A DNA stretch of 64,000 bases from Torreya grandis (lineage: Eukaryota > Streptophyta > Pinopsida > Cupressales > Taxaceae): contig JARHVA010004089.1 in NCBI GenBank assembly GCA_037957365.1, forward strand, positions 403,501-467,500, in the 5' to 3' direction. Positions 37,725 to 49,784 of this stretch are shown here, in pieces; positions within the stretch are counted from its first letter, which is position 1, and the number at the start of each line of letters is the position of its first letter. The position numbers and the translations under genes are program-made. The notes under the pieces were generated by a model. The model searched no databases, was not told the DNA's origin, and saw only the letters and a list, made by a program, of their open reading frames with translations.

Positions 37725-37960
37725 GCAAACTTGGATTAGAAGATTTAATATTTTATGGTCCCCTATTCTTGGATTAAAAATTCATGTTTCATATGATTAT
37801 TATTATGGATAAATATTTATATTTATTATTTTTTAAGAAAATATAATTGATGTTGTTAATATTTAGGTGTGTAATGCCCCTGAAACTATAAATAATGTTT
37901 TTCTGTTTTCTTTGATCATGTTTTGGTTAAAAAAATATTGGGAAACAATCTTGTATGGGT
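37725..37960 (+). pseudogene. LINE RT zinc-binding region remnant, plus strand
   Basis: The plus strand reads TWIRRFNILWSPILGLKIHV, then VCNAPETINNVF and KKYWET. This follows the zf-RVT pattern at the end of plant L1 ORF2 (W..LW....P.K...F ... CPLC...ET..H.FF.C...W), with several Cys and His lost. Upstream to 37079 the sequence may be the rest of ORF2, but I cannot place RT motifs. Only a fragment; not functional. Confidence 0.6.
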
Positions 37961-38243
37961 GATATTTTTTTGAAAAGATAGAAATTACATAGGATGATAT
38001 TTGGAATTATCTATATTGTTAATGTTAAACATTCAAGTTGTTTTGAAAATATTTGGGTTGTATTTCTATTGAAGTTTTATGATAGATTTGGAATAAAAGA
38101 ATTAAATACTTGTTAGATAATGAGAGCATAGACCTTACTTACTCTAAAAATGAAGTCATTGTGTGCATTTTTTTTGAAGATGTCTTCTTAGCTAAATATT
38201 TAACAAATTGACTTGAAACAATTCCATAAAACATGTTTTGTTC

Positions 38244-38297
<54 letters not shown>

Positions 38298-39583
38298 ATT
38301 TACAGGGAAATTGTCAAGATCCCCTTACTGTCCACATCAGTTATAGGTGAAAAATGTTTAGTTGTTTGAAAAGTACAAAGAGGATATTGAAAATCCAAAT
38401 TTATCTCTTATTTTTGAAGTTGGACTTGGAAAATATATTGAGAATGTTAATGATTAGATTGAGTAGGTGGATTTTAAGGGTGTAGAAAACAAAATTATCT
38501 CCTCTTCTAATTTTGATGGTTTGCAGTTTCTAAAGCATCATCCTATTCATGGTAACTAGTTACACATGGATTGAAATTAAATTTCATATTAAGAAGCCCT
38601 CGATGGAATCATGGGTAGAGAATGGATAAAAAATGATATAAGGTTGATGGTATATAGGAATTTTAAATCCAATCCACATTTTGATCTAGAGGATGAGAAA
38701 TATATTTTTCTAAAATATTTTTTTAAACAAAGAAATTGATTCAAGTACCTCATTCCCTATTCCTCTATCCTAAGATGGTTTGGAAGAGCTTTCAAATTTT
38801 TATTCATGTGTTATTAATTTTAAAAGGACTAAAATATTGTAGAGGTTGAATGTCCTTTCAATGTTGATAATGTTTTTTTGATATATTAAGTAGAGTATAT
38901 GACCCTATCTAACTAGAAGCTAAATTATCCATAGATTAAACAATCAATAATCTTAGAACTATTATCAAGAAAATACCAAGAGATAGATTACAATAGTTGA
39001 TTGGCTAATTCTAAAATAAATTCAGTCATAAATACCAACCAACAAAAAAAATTAAAATGAGAGTTTGACGATAAATCTTAACAAAAAGATATAACTTTAA
39101 TCCCAATTAAAAAATCTGCTAAATTATAACACAAAAGGAATAATGTGCTTAAATTCTAGTTCTTTAGGAAGGAATGATTTAAAAAAACTATAAGACTTAT
39201 TTATAAAATTAATATGTACATAGGAGCATTGGAATAAGTTGCATCAACCCACACCATCTAACTAATCAAAGTCTCAAAATGCATTCAAAGATTAATGTTA
39301 ATGCATTTTATCATTGATAATAATATTTTTAAAATCTCTTCATGGACTAACATTATTAAAAATTTCTACTCCCAAAATAACTACTCCCACATTTGAAAGA
39401 AAACCAACGTGTTTATTAATCTCTTAATAGAAATATTTGAATGAAATTACAAAGACTAAAGGAAAAATAAAATAAATACTTTTAAAAATATTTATAATTC
39501 TCTAATTTTTTGACTTTTTTTTGTTGACTGCATTTATAAGCAACATTGAATCTCTCACAACATCTAAATTTTAAATATTAATA
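37961..39583. other. AT-rich LINE-flanking sequence
   Basis: Contains the AT microsatellite at 38247-38294. Short open pieces around 38345-38900 on the plus strand look like decayed coding sequence but show no domain. Nothing further can be supported. Confidence 0.4.
38247..38294. repeat. (AT)24 microsatellite
   Basis: An uninterrupted run of 24 AT units. Likely polymorphic in length. It has no visible link to a gene. Confidence 0.97.
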
Positions 39584-39871
39584 TTAAGTTGTAAGCTTGG
39601 AACCTTTGAGGAACATAGAAGCTTCTCTAATATAATTAGAAGCCCATGTGATATTAATTGCAAAAATGGAAATACCTTTACCTTCATTATTTATTATAAG
39701 ACCACCTACTCTAGAAATACTTGAGTTACCTATCAATGTCACATCAAAATTTATCTTGAAGATATTCTCTTTTAGAACCAACTTGATTCCTTCAAGTCTC
39801 ATGTTAAGAAAGGAGAAAATTATTTCTAAGTAAGTTCCATTTAATAATAAGATGTCTTTCCTCACCCACAA
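39584..39871 (-). pseudogene. RNase H domain of a minus-strand LINE
   Basis: Open on the minus strand: IFKINFDVTLIGNSSISRVG, GLIINNEGKGISIFAINITW, ASNYIREASMFLKG. This is the plant LINE RNase H pattern (K.NFDG...GNPG..G.GG.i.N..G......a......N..AE..A...GL); the first catalytic Asp is kept (NFD), while the AE pair reads RE. It belongs downstream of RT and zinc-binding parts found on the same strand at 43050-41550. The two are separated by a plus-strand insertion (39925-41500). Confidence 0.72.
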
Positions 39872-39908
39872 TATTTTTTTTCTAGAAGAACTTTTTCTCT
39901 AATAACAA

Positions 39909-39921
39909 CTTTAAATATAAT
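39909..39921 (+). other. Candidate target-site duplication, left copy
   Basis: CTTTAAATATAAT here and CTTGAAATATATT at 41501-41513 flank the plus-strand LINE insert; both are followed by TTTCTAA after a few bases, so the duplication may be about 20 bases. Imperfect match is expected for an old insertion. Confidence 0.55.
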
Positions 39922-39924
39922 AGT

Positions 39925-41500
39925 TTCTAAGAATAGAAGAAATAAGGAGAAGGATGTCAAAACTTTACTCAAAGGTAAAGATAAAATTAAAGAGTTTCAG
40001 GAAGACATCTTTAAAACTTATTTTCCAGGTCTATGGAGTGAGGTTAGTTTGCTCATCATTAAATACCTTACATTGGAAATCAGGTGTAAGAGACTCTTAT
40101 CTTACTATTTTACCTCACTAAACCACTTTAGACACAATAAGTTGGTGAGTCTTCCATTTTTTATTGATGTCACTTGAAATCTTTGTAAGGGAAGTTTAAC
40201 TGAATAAACATGAATGCGCTATCCATCAAGCCTTGATTTTATTTTTGTTTCAAGATGCCCAACTAGTTGTCTCCCTTATTGAAGTGACTCCTCCTAGGGT
40301 TGAGCATAAGAAAATTTATTATTGAAAATGAAGGCCTCAAAAACCTTAAAAGAGGTGATGAAAATAATGTAGGCTCTTTAAAGAAGAAAGGCCCCAAAAC
40401 TATTGTAATTAAAATTTACATTGTTAAAAAGGCTTAAGAGAGTAAGGCTAAGAAGGGGGAATATGTTTGTACTAAGGAGGTGGTTAAGGAAACTATTACC
40501 CATCCTAAGCATGAGGATTTTTAGAAGGAATCTGATAACACACATATTTTGAAGGATGAAAAGGATAAAAGTAAGAATGGTAATTCTAACTTGAAATATT
40601 ATCAAAATCCTGTAGATGTCATTGGTGTTTTTGAAGATGAGGCTCATACTCAATCAAATAAGAGCCTTCAAAGTTGAAAATTAAAGGTCATACCTATTGT
40701 TTCCAAGATTTAGTCTTATGACAAAGATGATAACATAATTTTAGATGAGAAAAATATGGCTTTGATTGAGGAATTAATGGATAAAATAGTTAAACTTGAA
40801 TATTAGTCTAGTCTTCATTTGAGTATCCTCAAATGGTATAATACCGAGAACTGTAGATTGAATATTAGTTTGAATATTCTAAATCAACACTTGAGTGGAG
40901 GGTCCCCTGCTCCCAATATTTAAAAACATTTTAAACAAGATTGGAATAGAGTTGAATAAATTTGCCAAATAAAAAAGGATTTATCTAATCTGAAAATGAG
41001 TATAGAATGGGTTGAAAAGGATTTTTTCCATTATGCATAACATTTAGAAACTCATTGATATTATTATGAATGGTATGAAAAATTATGTTGAAGGAATCAA
41101 AGTGTTACAACAAGGGCTCAAGAAAAGAAAAGATGAGTCTTTGGAAGAGGGTCCAAACAAGATGACAAAAACTCAAAACAAGACCAAGTAGAAGGACAAA
41201 CAAAGTATGAACTATGACTTATGATAACCAACTTCAAAATATGAAATAAAAATGGGAGGAAGTGGTTGCATTTAATGGATTATCATGCCCATAAAGTTGA
41301 TCTTGTTTGGTTGTATTATCCTTTTTGATGGTTGTAGTTTTGTTGTCTAATAACAAATGATTGTAAGTTTTTATTTTTTCTTTCTTGTACCTCTTGTATC
41401 TCTTTGTCATTTATTATCTTTTTATTTTTAATTTGAGTCTTTTGTAAAAGGGTTTGGGTCCCTTTCAAAAACCCACTTTTACCCTCTAATAATAAAAAAA
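39925..41500 (+). mobile_element. Short LINE-derived element with ORF1-like coding and L1-type tail, plus strand
   Basis: The interval has a decayed coding region at about 40300-41220: KKGPKTIVIKIYIVKKA, DEKNMALIEELMDKIVKLEY, NILNQHLSGGSPAPN and LQQGLKKRKDESLEEGPNK. It is rich in K, E and D and partly coiled-coil in character. Then comes an untranslated tail ending GGGTTTGGGTCCC, AAACCC and AATAATAAAAAAA, as in plant L1 3' ends. No RT is present. It is inserted inside a minus-strand LINE and flanked by a candidate target-site duplication. It may be a 5'-truncated or internally deleted L1, or a non-autonomous family mobilised by L1. Confidence 0.65.
41450..41474 (+). other. 3'-terminal hairpin of the LINE-derived element
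   Basis: GGGTTT at 41450-41455 can pair with AAACCC at 41469-41474, with GGGTCCC in the loop. It precedes the A-rich tail by about 15 bases. Stem-loops at this place are known in plant LINEs and SINEs and may be recognised by the reverse transcriptase. Confidence 0.6.
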
Positions 41501-41549
41501 CTTGAAATATATTTTCTAAATTCCCAAGGAAATTATCTTCAAGAATGTT

Positions 41550-43050
41550 GAGACATCTAAGAATTCTATTATTTATTTCCCTCCATAAACTCTAAACAAT
41601 TAATGAAGATGACATTTCTCACATATTATAAATTTATACTCCATCCCCTTTATAAAAGTAATCAAAACCTATTGAATATTGCATGGAACTATCCAAGGAC
41701 GCTTCATTTTATAGGAAAACTACATCCACACATTCTAAGAAAATGGGCAATGAAGAATAATATGATTTGGTGTCACCAAATCCTATTGATTTTTTTTTTT
41801 TGAGGATCCTTCATACACAACTCTTTATATTACATCCCAAGTATAGATGTTTTTCATTGAAAACCATAAGAAAGTATTAGATTTTGGAATACTCACTGCA
41901 CACCAAAATTTATCATTTGTCCAAGAACCATTTCAAATAATCTTATAGATTATAAATCCAAAGTGGTTGAGAGAGAATAAAGTTGTAGAAAGAGTAAATC
42001 AGAGCAATGGAAATAGATTGACCCCATAAAATGGATCTTTTCAAGATATTTTCAATCCCAAACACTATTTTTTTAATATAATAGTCTTTCACAAACACAC
42101 CCTAGATATTAGAAAAGTATTGTGCCAAATATTTGAAAGAAGGATGAAGGAAATTAGGTTTTAAAGAAGACCAAGTGTCTCATTATCTCATTAGAAAAGG
42201 ATCTTGTGACCATTATGAACATCCCAATAAATAAATTTATAAAGATCAAATATACACTTACCAAAAATATTACATATGTGGGATCCTTTCATCCAATTTT
42301 TTGACTAAATAATATATTTAGGAAAATAGTATCTAAATATTTTATTTGGAGCATCAAAATCCAAATGTTATCTGGTCTTCTAAATTCTCACTAAAGCAAA
42401 TTTTATCCAAGATCCAAATTTCAAAAGAACATGTTCCTAATTACCACTCCACCTTTAGATTTAGGCTTACAAACTTACTCCCATATCATAAAAGTTATTT
42501 TTCTTAAGTCATTAGCTCCATTACATAAAAATATTCATAATGGATGTAAGTCTTTCCTTAACAATTTTTGGAGTTAGAGAAATTGACATAAATTAGATAG
42601 GGATAGCTTGAAAGACTACTTGAATAACTTTATTTTTCATAGCCCAAGAAATCTATATTAATTTCTAATAATTCAATCTAATTTGAAATAAAGAGATAAA
42701 GTTTTTCTAAAAAAAATTTCTTAGACCACCATTCAAACAATGGTACTCCCAAGTACTTACTAGGAAGAGAACCCATTGTGAAACCCCAAACAATCTTAAT
42801 TTACCTTTATCTTGAAGGGGATCAATTGAAGAAAAAAATATTAGATTTATAATGGTTAACACTCTGAATAGAATAAAGTTGGTATCAATCCAAGATTTTA
42901 CTAAACATCTTTGCTTCATGAAGATTATCTAGGCATGTCAAGATCATATCATCTATAAGTTGATAGTGTTAATCATGCAATCTATTTCTACTAGAGGTGT
43001 AGTCTATTCAGTTTGGTAATCTCTCTCTTACAACCTTATAAATCAAATTC
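41550..43050 (-). pseudogene. LINE ORF2 fragment: end of RT and zinc-binding region, minus strand
   Basis: On the minus strand near 42975-42700 one reads QLIDDMILTCLDNLHEAKMF (RT motif C; FADD has become LIDD), then IINLIFFSSIDPLQDKGKL and WEYHCLNGGLRNFF, matching the K..I.F.N......I....G.....P..YLGIPL block of plant L1 RT. At 41850-41550, TPNHIILHCPFS-NVWM matches zf-RVT (ET..HLL..CP....VW). Sequence between is stop-ridden. With the RNase H at 39584 it forms one LINE split by the plus-strand insert. Confidence 0.75.
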
Positions 43051-44990
43051 TTTATTTATTGAAGAAAAAGATGATAAAATATGTAAAGGTGGATCTACTA
43101 GTAGTATTTTTTTTTAATATTTGAGATTGGTTAATGTTATTGATAAGGAAGAATAAATTATTTGTTTACATTATTTTTGTTCCTACTAGAAGTCAATAGA
43201 GTCTAGATAATAAATTATATAAGATTAATAAAATTTAAGAATGTTCTAAAATTAAATTTTTTTAGATGTCAACCTTACCTTATTTTTTCTCTTTAGATGC
43301 TTAGTTGGATTCAATGATGATAATTGATAGTTTTTGTTTGTCTTATTGGTGGTTTGTTTAGCATAGCTGCATAAAGTATAGGGGAAAAGAGGGTGAGGAA
43401 AGGATTAATCAGTGAGGATTACCCATTTTTATTCCCTTCCACCCTCTCTTGAAAGGAAGTAGGATATGACAACAACTTCCCTAAAGTATCTATCTACTAG
43501 GTCATGGAATACTAGATACCTCAGTTGGTTAATGCAGTATGTTCCATACAAGGGGCCTATTTGGAATATTTATTACAAATTATGCAAGATATTTTGGTCT
43601 ATCTTGTGTCTAGAAGAACTAGGTAGTTCATATTTTTCAATGAACTCATTGTTGTTTGTTACTTGTCTTTAGTATACTAATTTTAACAATGCATAAAAGA
43701 TAGGTGAAATGATAAACATGAAGTCCACATAAAGATTAAAAAACTAAATTCAATTTAGACTAAAATAAAACTAAATTAACATATATATATATATAAATAA
43801 AAATAGAGACAGGGTAAGAAGAAAGGAAAGATGAACTCATTTTTTTATGAAGATAGTTTTGGTTATATTAAATAGATAATTTTTTTAGAAACTAGTCTCT
43901 ATTTGGCCAACATAGCACAACCAAAAGGCAAAGATGGTGTAGGAGTATTAGGATCAAGTAGATATGTGGAATAGGGAATCAAAGTCACCATAGACATGAA
44001 CAAACAATGAATATCATTCACAAGGCTTTCATATAGAATTTGATTCATAAAAAATAAATTTAAGATTCATAAATGTTCAGATGAACTATAGAAAGACATT
44101 TAAATAGCCTCAACTCATGCTAAGATAAAATCTAACCTAAGAAAGCAAGAAATTACAAGAAAAGATGTCTAGTTATATACTTTATTCTAACACTAATCAA
44201 CTATCCTGTAATTCAATCTCGTGACTGACCTTATATATAGTCAATAGTCTCACCCACCAGATAGGTGGTTGAAAATATCCAATGCATTTCCCACCCACCA
44301 AATAATTACAAGCATTTAATAACAGACACCAACTAAGTCACTAATTTAATGTGTACATATCCTATGGATCACATTTCTATTGATGGATGAACCCTTTTCC
44401 ATTAGTAACATGATAATAGTGGATCGATACATCAATTCATCTAACACAAGTTTAAGTTGAGATATACTTATTCTGATGTATTATTATTGTATTAAATGTA
44501 GGGGTATAAGTTTTCATTCTCCATCTATGAATAGTCCCCTTGACAATTAACTATGTGCATGCATTATTTATCTTTTTATGATATTTAGCTTGTTTGACCC
44601 TGATGTGCACACTACTATCTGACTTAGCCCAGTATATGATTTACTTTGAAATTCATTGCCACGATCCTTTTGGCACTAGGTGACAAGATGTTAAATAACT
44701 ACACAAATATGATTGGATTCAAAATCTAATTCCCAAATTTTGATAGGCTAGATAGACAAAATAGGCATAATTTTCAACTTTTGAGTCTATTCATAGAGGC
44801 CCATGTATCTTCCTATGGAATGTCATTCTATGTGTCCTGTTCTCATTGATTTGGGAAAGCTAACATGTTTTGGATATGCCAATGTATTGCTATGTGATAA
44901 CTTCTTGGTATTTCATAACTTGTTGAGTGTCCAAACCATCTTGAATTTCATAGTACCATGATATGATGGGATCCTAACAAGTGGAAAGAT
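43051..44990. other. AT-rich intergenic sequence, no gene recognised
   Basis: Contains a short AT run near 43780. The small open frame at 43466-43672 has no domain. No LTR pair involving this stretch was seen in the window. Confidence 0.4.
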
Positions 44991-46140
44991 CTTCTTTACT
45001 CAAATCACTACAGATCCTTGGTCATTGTTCCATGATTTTTTTCCCCAGAGTCCCAAGATTATGCAACATGGAATCATCTCAAGAGCTCTCTTAGTCTATG
45101 CTATGTCGTATTGTTCTTGATTGATCTGAAGGTGTGGAGAAGTAAGGTGATGCCATGTGGAATCATCTCATTTACCTAGAATATCTGATTCCTTCTCACT
45201 TTATCTCGATCATCTTGAGGGCCTAAAGAAATGAGATCATACCCCATGGCATGATCTTAGGCACCTAAAGGGTCAAAGGTTTGGCTCTGCACCCAAAGTG
45301 TTATGGAGTTGTGGAGCTCCAAGATATTGATAAGTGGCATAATCACGAGGAATCTAAACCTATAGAGAGACAATTATCCATTAGATTTCAAATGAATAGA
45401 CTAGCTATTAGATCTTAAATTTTAAGAAAATTGAATAAGGCATGGAAATTTAAATAAAAATCTCATAAAATAGGAATCTAAAAGGGAATTTTTAACAAGA
45501 ACATAATTAATATTTTCAATCAGATAAATGATTAAGTTTTTTAGATCAAAAATAAAATATCCATAGAGTAAATTTTAGATTTTAGATCCATTTAAGTGCT
45601 AAATAAAAATCATAATTCAAATACTTTAGCAAATTTAACAATTAAGGTCCAAAGTGAAAAACATGCCAAGTCTATGACTATCTTGATGGGCCAAACACCC
45701 ATCAATTTTAAGTAGGTGAAATGATGATGTGTATGCCAGTGCCATGTTCAGTTGGCATTTGATTCCATGTGAAATCCATTTACTCACTCAAGGTTTGATT
45801 AGGTGTTCACTTGCACTGATGAATTGTAAGATCTTGGTGAAATGAGATCTTGACACGTATCTAGATCTCATTCACTTGAGGCTTAATGGTATACTTAAAA
45901 TAATACAAACCACCCATAGGGCTCGAATAAAAAATATTGTGCCATTTGACATAATCTTGGGCATGTAGAGGATTAAATATTGTATGAAGTATAAAAACTA
46001 CCTTGGGGGCCCAGAGAGAGAAGATGACACCATGTGGAGTGATATCACACATCTAGAGGGTCAAAAAGTTATTTGAAAAAATTGAGGGGGTTGGGGAGAT
46101 GGGAAAATAGGATCATGCCACGTGGCATGATCTCAAACAC
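44990..46140. repeat. Array of CCACGTGG/CCATGTGG-centred palindromes
   Basis: At least six related units: 45057-45080, 45149-45180, 45235-45256, 45939-45975, 46024-46063 and 46111-46132. The last is a perfect 22-base palindrome, GATCATGCCAC followed by its exact reverse complement. 45235-45256 differs from it at three positions. After the palindrome most units continue with a phrase like TCACACATCTAGAGGGTCAAA shortened or altered. The centre CACGTG is a G-box core. No reading frame is present across the array. Confidence 0.8.
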
Positions 46141-47199
46141 TCAGATAGTCTAGGTAGAAATGGTTAAATAAAAATAATCATAGTAAAGAGAGTGAGTGAC
46201 AAATAGTAGCTCCTCGCTTGCTGAGGGACTTGCATGGAAATTTAGATACTTACTAGCTTGTGAGAAATGAAATAGCTATTAGAATAAAATATGAATTTGA
46301 AATATTGACTGGCTAAGAATGTTATTTCAAGAGCAATTAAGACCAAAATAAACTTTCAAAGACTCAAAAAGTTGATTAATTCTAAAGCCAATTAGCCCCA
46401 CTTTTATAAAAATGACTAAATAGAGGAATACAATTCCATGAATGCTTAGTCATTTTAGATGGAAATAAGATAGAAATGAACCAAATTATTTAGGAAAATA
46501 AGTAACAAAGCTATGAAATAGTTAAGTAATTTACAATAATCTATGGTGAAATGGTTTGGAAATAGATATTTTAATGCAGACCAAATCATGATACAAAATA
46601 GACTAGGACTTACCATATTTAAACAAGCTTAGAAAGTTAAATAAATATAGATATAATCACTAATACAAATTGAATTACCAAAACTCTTTTGGACCAAATG
46701 CATGCAATGGATACTTTTAAGTTTAGACCCGATTCAAAGATTAAGACTAATACAATACCAAACTTGTAACCACCTTTTCAATCAGACCATGAAAAAAAAG
46801 ATACCCATACTTCATTAAACCAGAAGACTAGATTCCAGAGAAAAAAGAGGTTCCATGATTTTAGTGATGAAATTAGGGCATGTTGTGCAAGTAACAATGA
46901 GTCTTTTTTTATAGTATCTTATATTCTTGAAAAAATATTTGATAAGATTTATTTCTTCATATTTGTGTGAACTTTATTTCAATATTTAAAAAAATGGGTT
47001 TACATTTTCTAGGGGAATTAATTTAAATTAATTTAATTTATATATTAATGTCCACCAAAGGCCAAAATTGGTCCATGGGACTCTAAAAGATATAATTTGA
47101 AGAAGGAAAGGAGAGCATAATAACACACCCTAAAGAATACAAAATGAAAAACTAAATCTAAAATGAGTAAATGGAAATCATTCATCTAAAAAAAATAAT
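46141..47199. other. AT-rich sequence, no gene recognised
   Basis: I see no coding domain or repeat pair. It may include the 3' untranslated end of the minus-strand LINE that starts upstream at 49.3 kb, but no clear poly(T) end was found. Confidence 0.4.
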
Positions 47200-49300
47200 A
47201 TACTATGAAGAAGATAAAAATGAGGAGGGTTTTGCTTTTTGATTTGGAGAAACACTTTTTATACTCAAAGTGGTAAATAAGTGTGTGATGGGTGTGAGAC
47301 CATATGAATCATTGAGTCTATGATATCTCATTATTCTATCATATAAGTTAGGAATATGGCCATAGTTCCTCTTCTTAATGATGATGTGAGACACCTACAA
47401 GTATGATGTAATTTATTTGATGTAGGCCCCTCTTAGGAACTTATGTCTCAATATATGTTGGTGAAGGTTAAACATATTTTAAAGGAAAATGGATAAGCAT
47501 ATCTTGTTTTAATAAGCCTTGAATTTTTGGAGAGAACCAATGAAATTTATAAAGAGTAAAAGTAACCATCTTATTATCATATAATAAGGGGAACATATAA
47601 AAAAATTGATCCTCAATATCCGACTCCAAAGATAAAATATGAAAAATATGATGCTCCCAATGGAAATGGTGGGTTGTCTCAATGTGAAGCTGATGGGATA
47701 AAACTTTGAGTTGAGAAAGGGAAGCTCTTGGTTGCAAAATAATTATAGTTTTGTGTACCATAGGGGTTGGATGAACCCATAAATAAATTGAAGATATAAG
47801 TATAAATAGTGTTGAAGTTTTGAGCTAAGCAACTCTTTAGGAAAAATAGTGTGGACTAGAGGGAGGCTAGGTAAATATTAGTATGATGCCATTGTTTATC
47901 TCTCTCTTAGAGATGTCAGGTGAATCTGCTGGAAAGTTATGCATGGTTGTCATATAAATATTGATATCATTGAATAAAAATAATGTGGAAGCTCTCATAT
48001 ATCGACATTATTCAACCCCACAATTTTTATACTCAGTAGAGGATTTGAAATAAAAGTATCACCACCTAAGGTGACTACTATGAGAATTGCCCACTATTTG
48101 AGTCTATGAATCATTTTCACTCGATGAAATTTTATCTTTGATGTCTAAGTGTATGAATAAGTGAGTGTAAGTATGCTAAATTATTTTAAGGATGAGGGCA
48201 TGATAGATTGATCTCTTGGCATCTTGGCATTAATATTTTTAAATAAAATTTTGATAATCACTCTCTATTCATTCTCAGTCCTCAAGTTGAAGGTATGGTC
48301 CCCAAACCTCACATATATACAAGAGGGTAAGTATGACCAATGAGTGAAAGAGGTGAATATTTTTATGAATGTCTTGAAACTTGGGAAAAAAATAATACTT
48401 TTAAAGGGTGGTGAGAACTACATATCCATTATTTAGTTTGTACTTGATGTATGGAGTCAAGCTAAAGCATGGCTCAAAGAAGAGGGCTCCTAAATATACG
48501 TATGAATAGGCTACCTTTGGCTCACATTATTTATAAAGATGTTAAAAACCATGAATTTCTTTTACCCAAATTAACATGAAGCTCATGAGTATCACAAAAG
48601 GAGGCTAAGATATCAAGTTATTTCTAGAAACTACTCACTGAGCGAGACATCAAAATAATGTCATCTAAAAATAGGAGAATTTTAATAGAGACTTCAAAGA
48701 GTAAGCAACCATTTGTTACACCCATTTTATCTAAAATTATTTCCTCTAGCTTATCAATGTAAAGTCTAAATTTTTTAAAAGAGAGTGGATAACCTTGTTT
48801 AACACTTATGGTACTATGGACATCCTCTATCTCACCATATCTTGTTTGCACCTTATCAAAAATGGTCTCACAATGTGTCATCACAAGTGAAACCAATGAG
48901 GGTGGAAAACCAAAACTCTTAAGCTTATTAGCTAGAAGGTATTGAGGAATTGTATTAGATACCTTACAAAAGTCCAAAAAACAACATTATACTCCATGCT
49001 AATTTACCCTGGCTTCCTTAATGACAGAGGTCATAGAGAAGATATGATCAATCATTTAGTGGTTCCCATAAAACTTGTCCTTTTACCCTTAGCCTCTTTG
49101 TCTCTATCCATACAAAGATATGAATGTCTAATTTTTTGGCAAAGATCTTAACCAAGGTAAGTCCAACCATGATAATGCAGTAATTAATAAAATTACTCTT
49201 ATTTGCATTTTTGTAGATTGAATGAATTGCACGGGAACTCTAGGAAGGTCAAAAGACACCAATCACTATTTAGTTAAATAAATATGTGATATGAACTACT
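47200..49300 (-). pseudogene. Non-LTR retrotransposon ORF2 (RT to C-terminal domain), minus strand
   Basis: The best kept part is 48977-48624: MDFCKVSNTIPQYLLANKL (motif A, Asp kept), FGFPPSLVSLVM, GEIEDVHSTISVKQGYPLS (motif B, G-P), LYIDKLEEI and LLFLDDIILMS (motif C, FLDD for FADD). Upstream (to 49300) is a weaker match to the RT N-terminus. Downstream, YVYLGALFF near 48560 fits the YLG block, and 47761-47468 has SQLKVLSHQLHIETTHHFHW and ESDIEDQFFYMFPLLYD, a worn copy of the C-terminal 'S..L..E.GR......R.C..C...VE.E.HF...CP.Y' domain. No endonuclease is seen, so it is 5' truncated. It is a different lineage from the L1-type copy at 50-53 kb. Confidence 0.85.
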
Positions 49301-49784
49301 AAAACTTATGAGCTATGTTTAAAAAAACAAACTTTAAGGTTTTCTACATCATAAAGTTTGTTGGCTTTAATGATTAAAGATAACTTTTTTATGAATGGAG
49401 GAGAATTGTGGTGGTAAGGAGAAAGCAAGGTATTGATTTTATAAAAGTTTTAATTTACATATCTATATGGTAAAATTTTGAAAAAAATAAAAATAAATGA
49501 AATTAAAAGTATTGATTTCTTAATCATAATTTATTTTAAAGAGAAAAATATGTTTTCTTTTAAAATAAAAAAAAGAATTTTTTGATTATATTTAAATAAA
49601 TAAAAGTAAGTTTTTAAATGTTTGTATTATAATTTATTATTTTTAAGAGGAAACAATATTTGATGATAATATTTTATATGATATTTAAATTAATTTTAAC
49701 AATAGTTAAAACTATTTTAAAAAATTAATTATAAAAATGAGGGTATCAAGTTTACATAAATAATCTTTATTCGAAAATGAGGTC
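49301..49784. other. Very AT-rich spacer
   Basis: Long runs of A, T and TTTAAA-like words. No gene or repeat pair seen. It separates the ends of two minus-strand LINEs. Confidence 0.5.
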
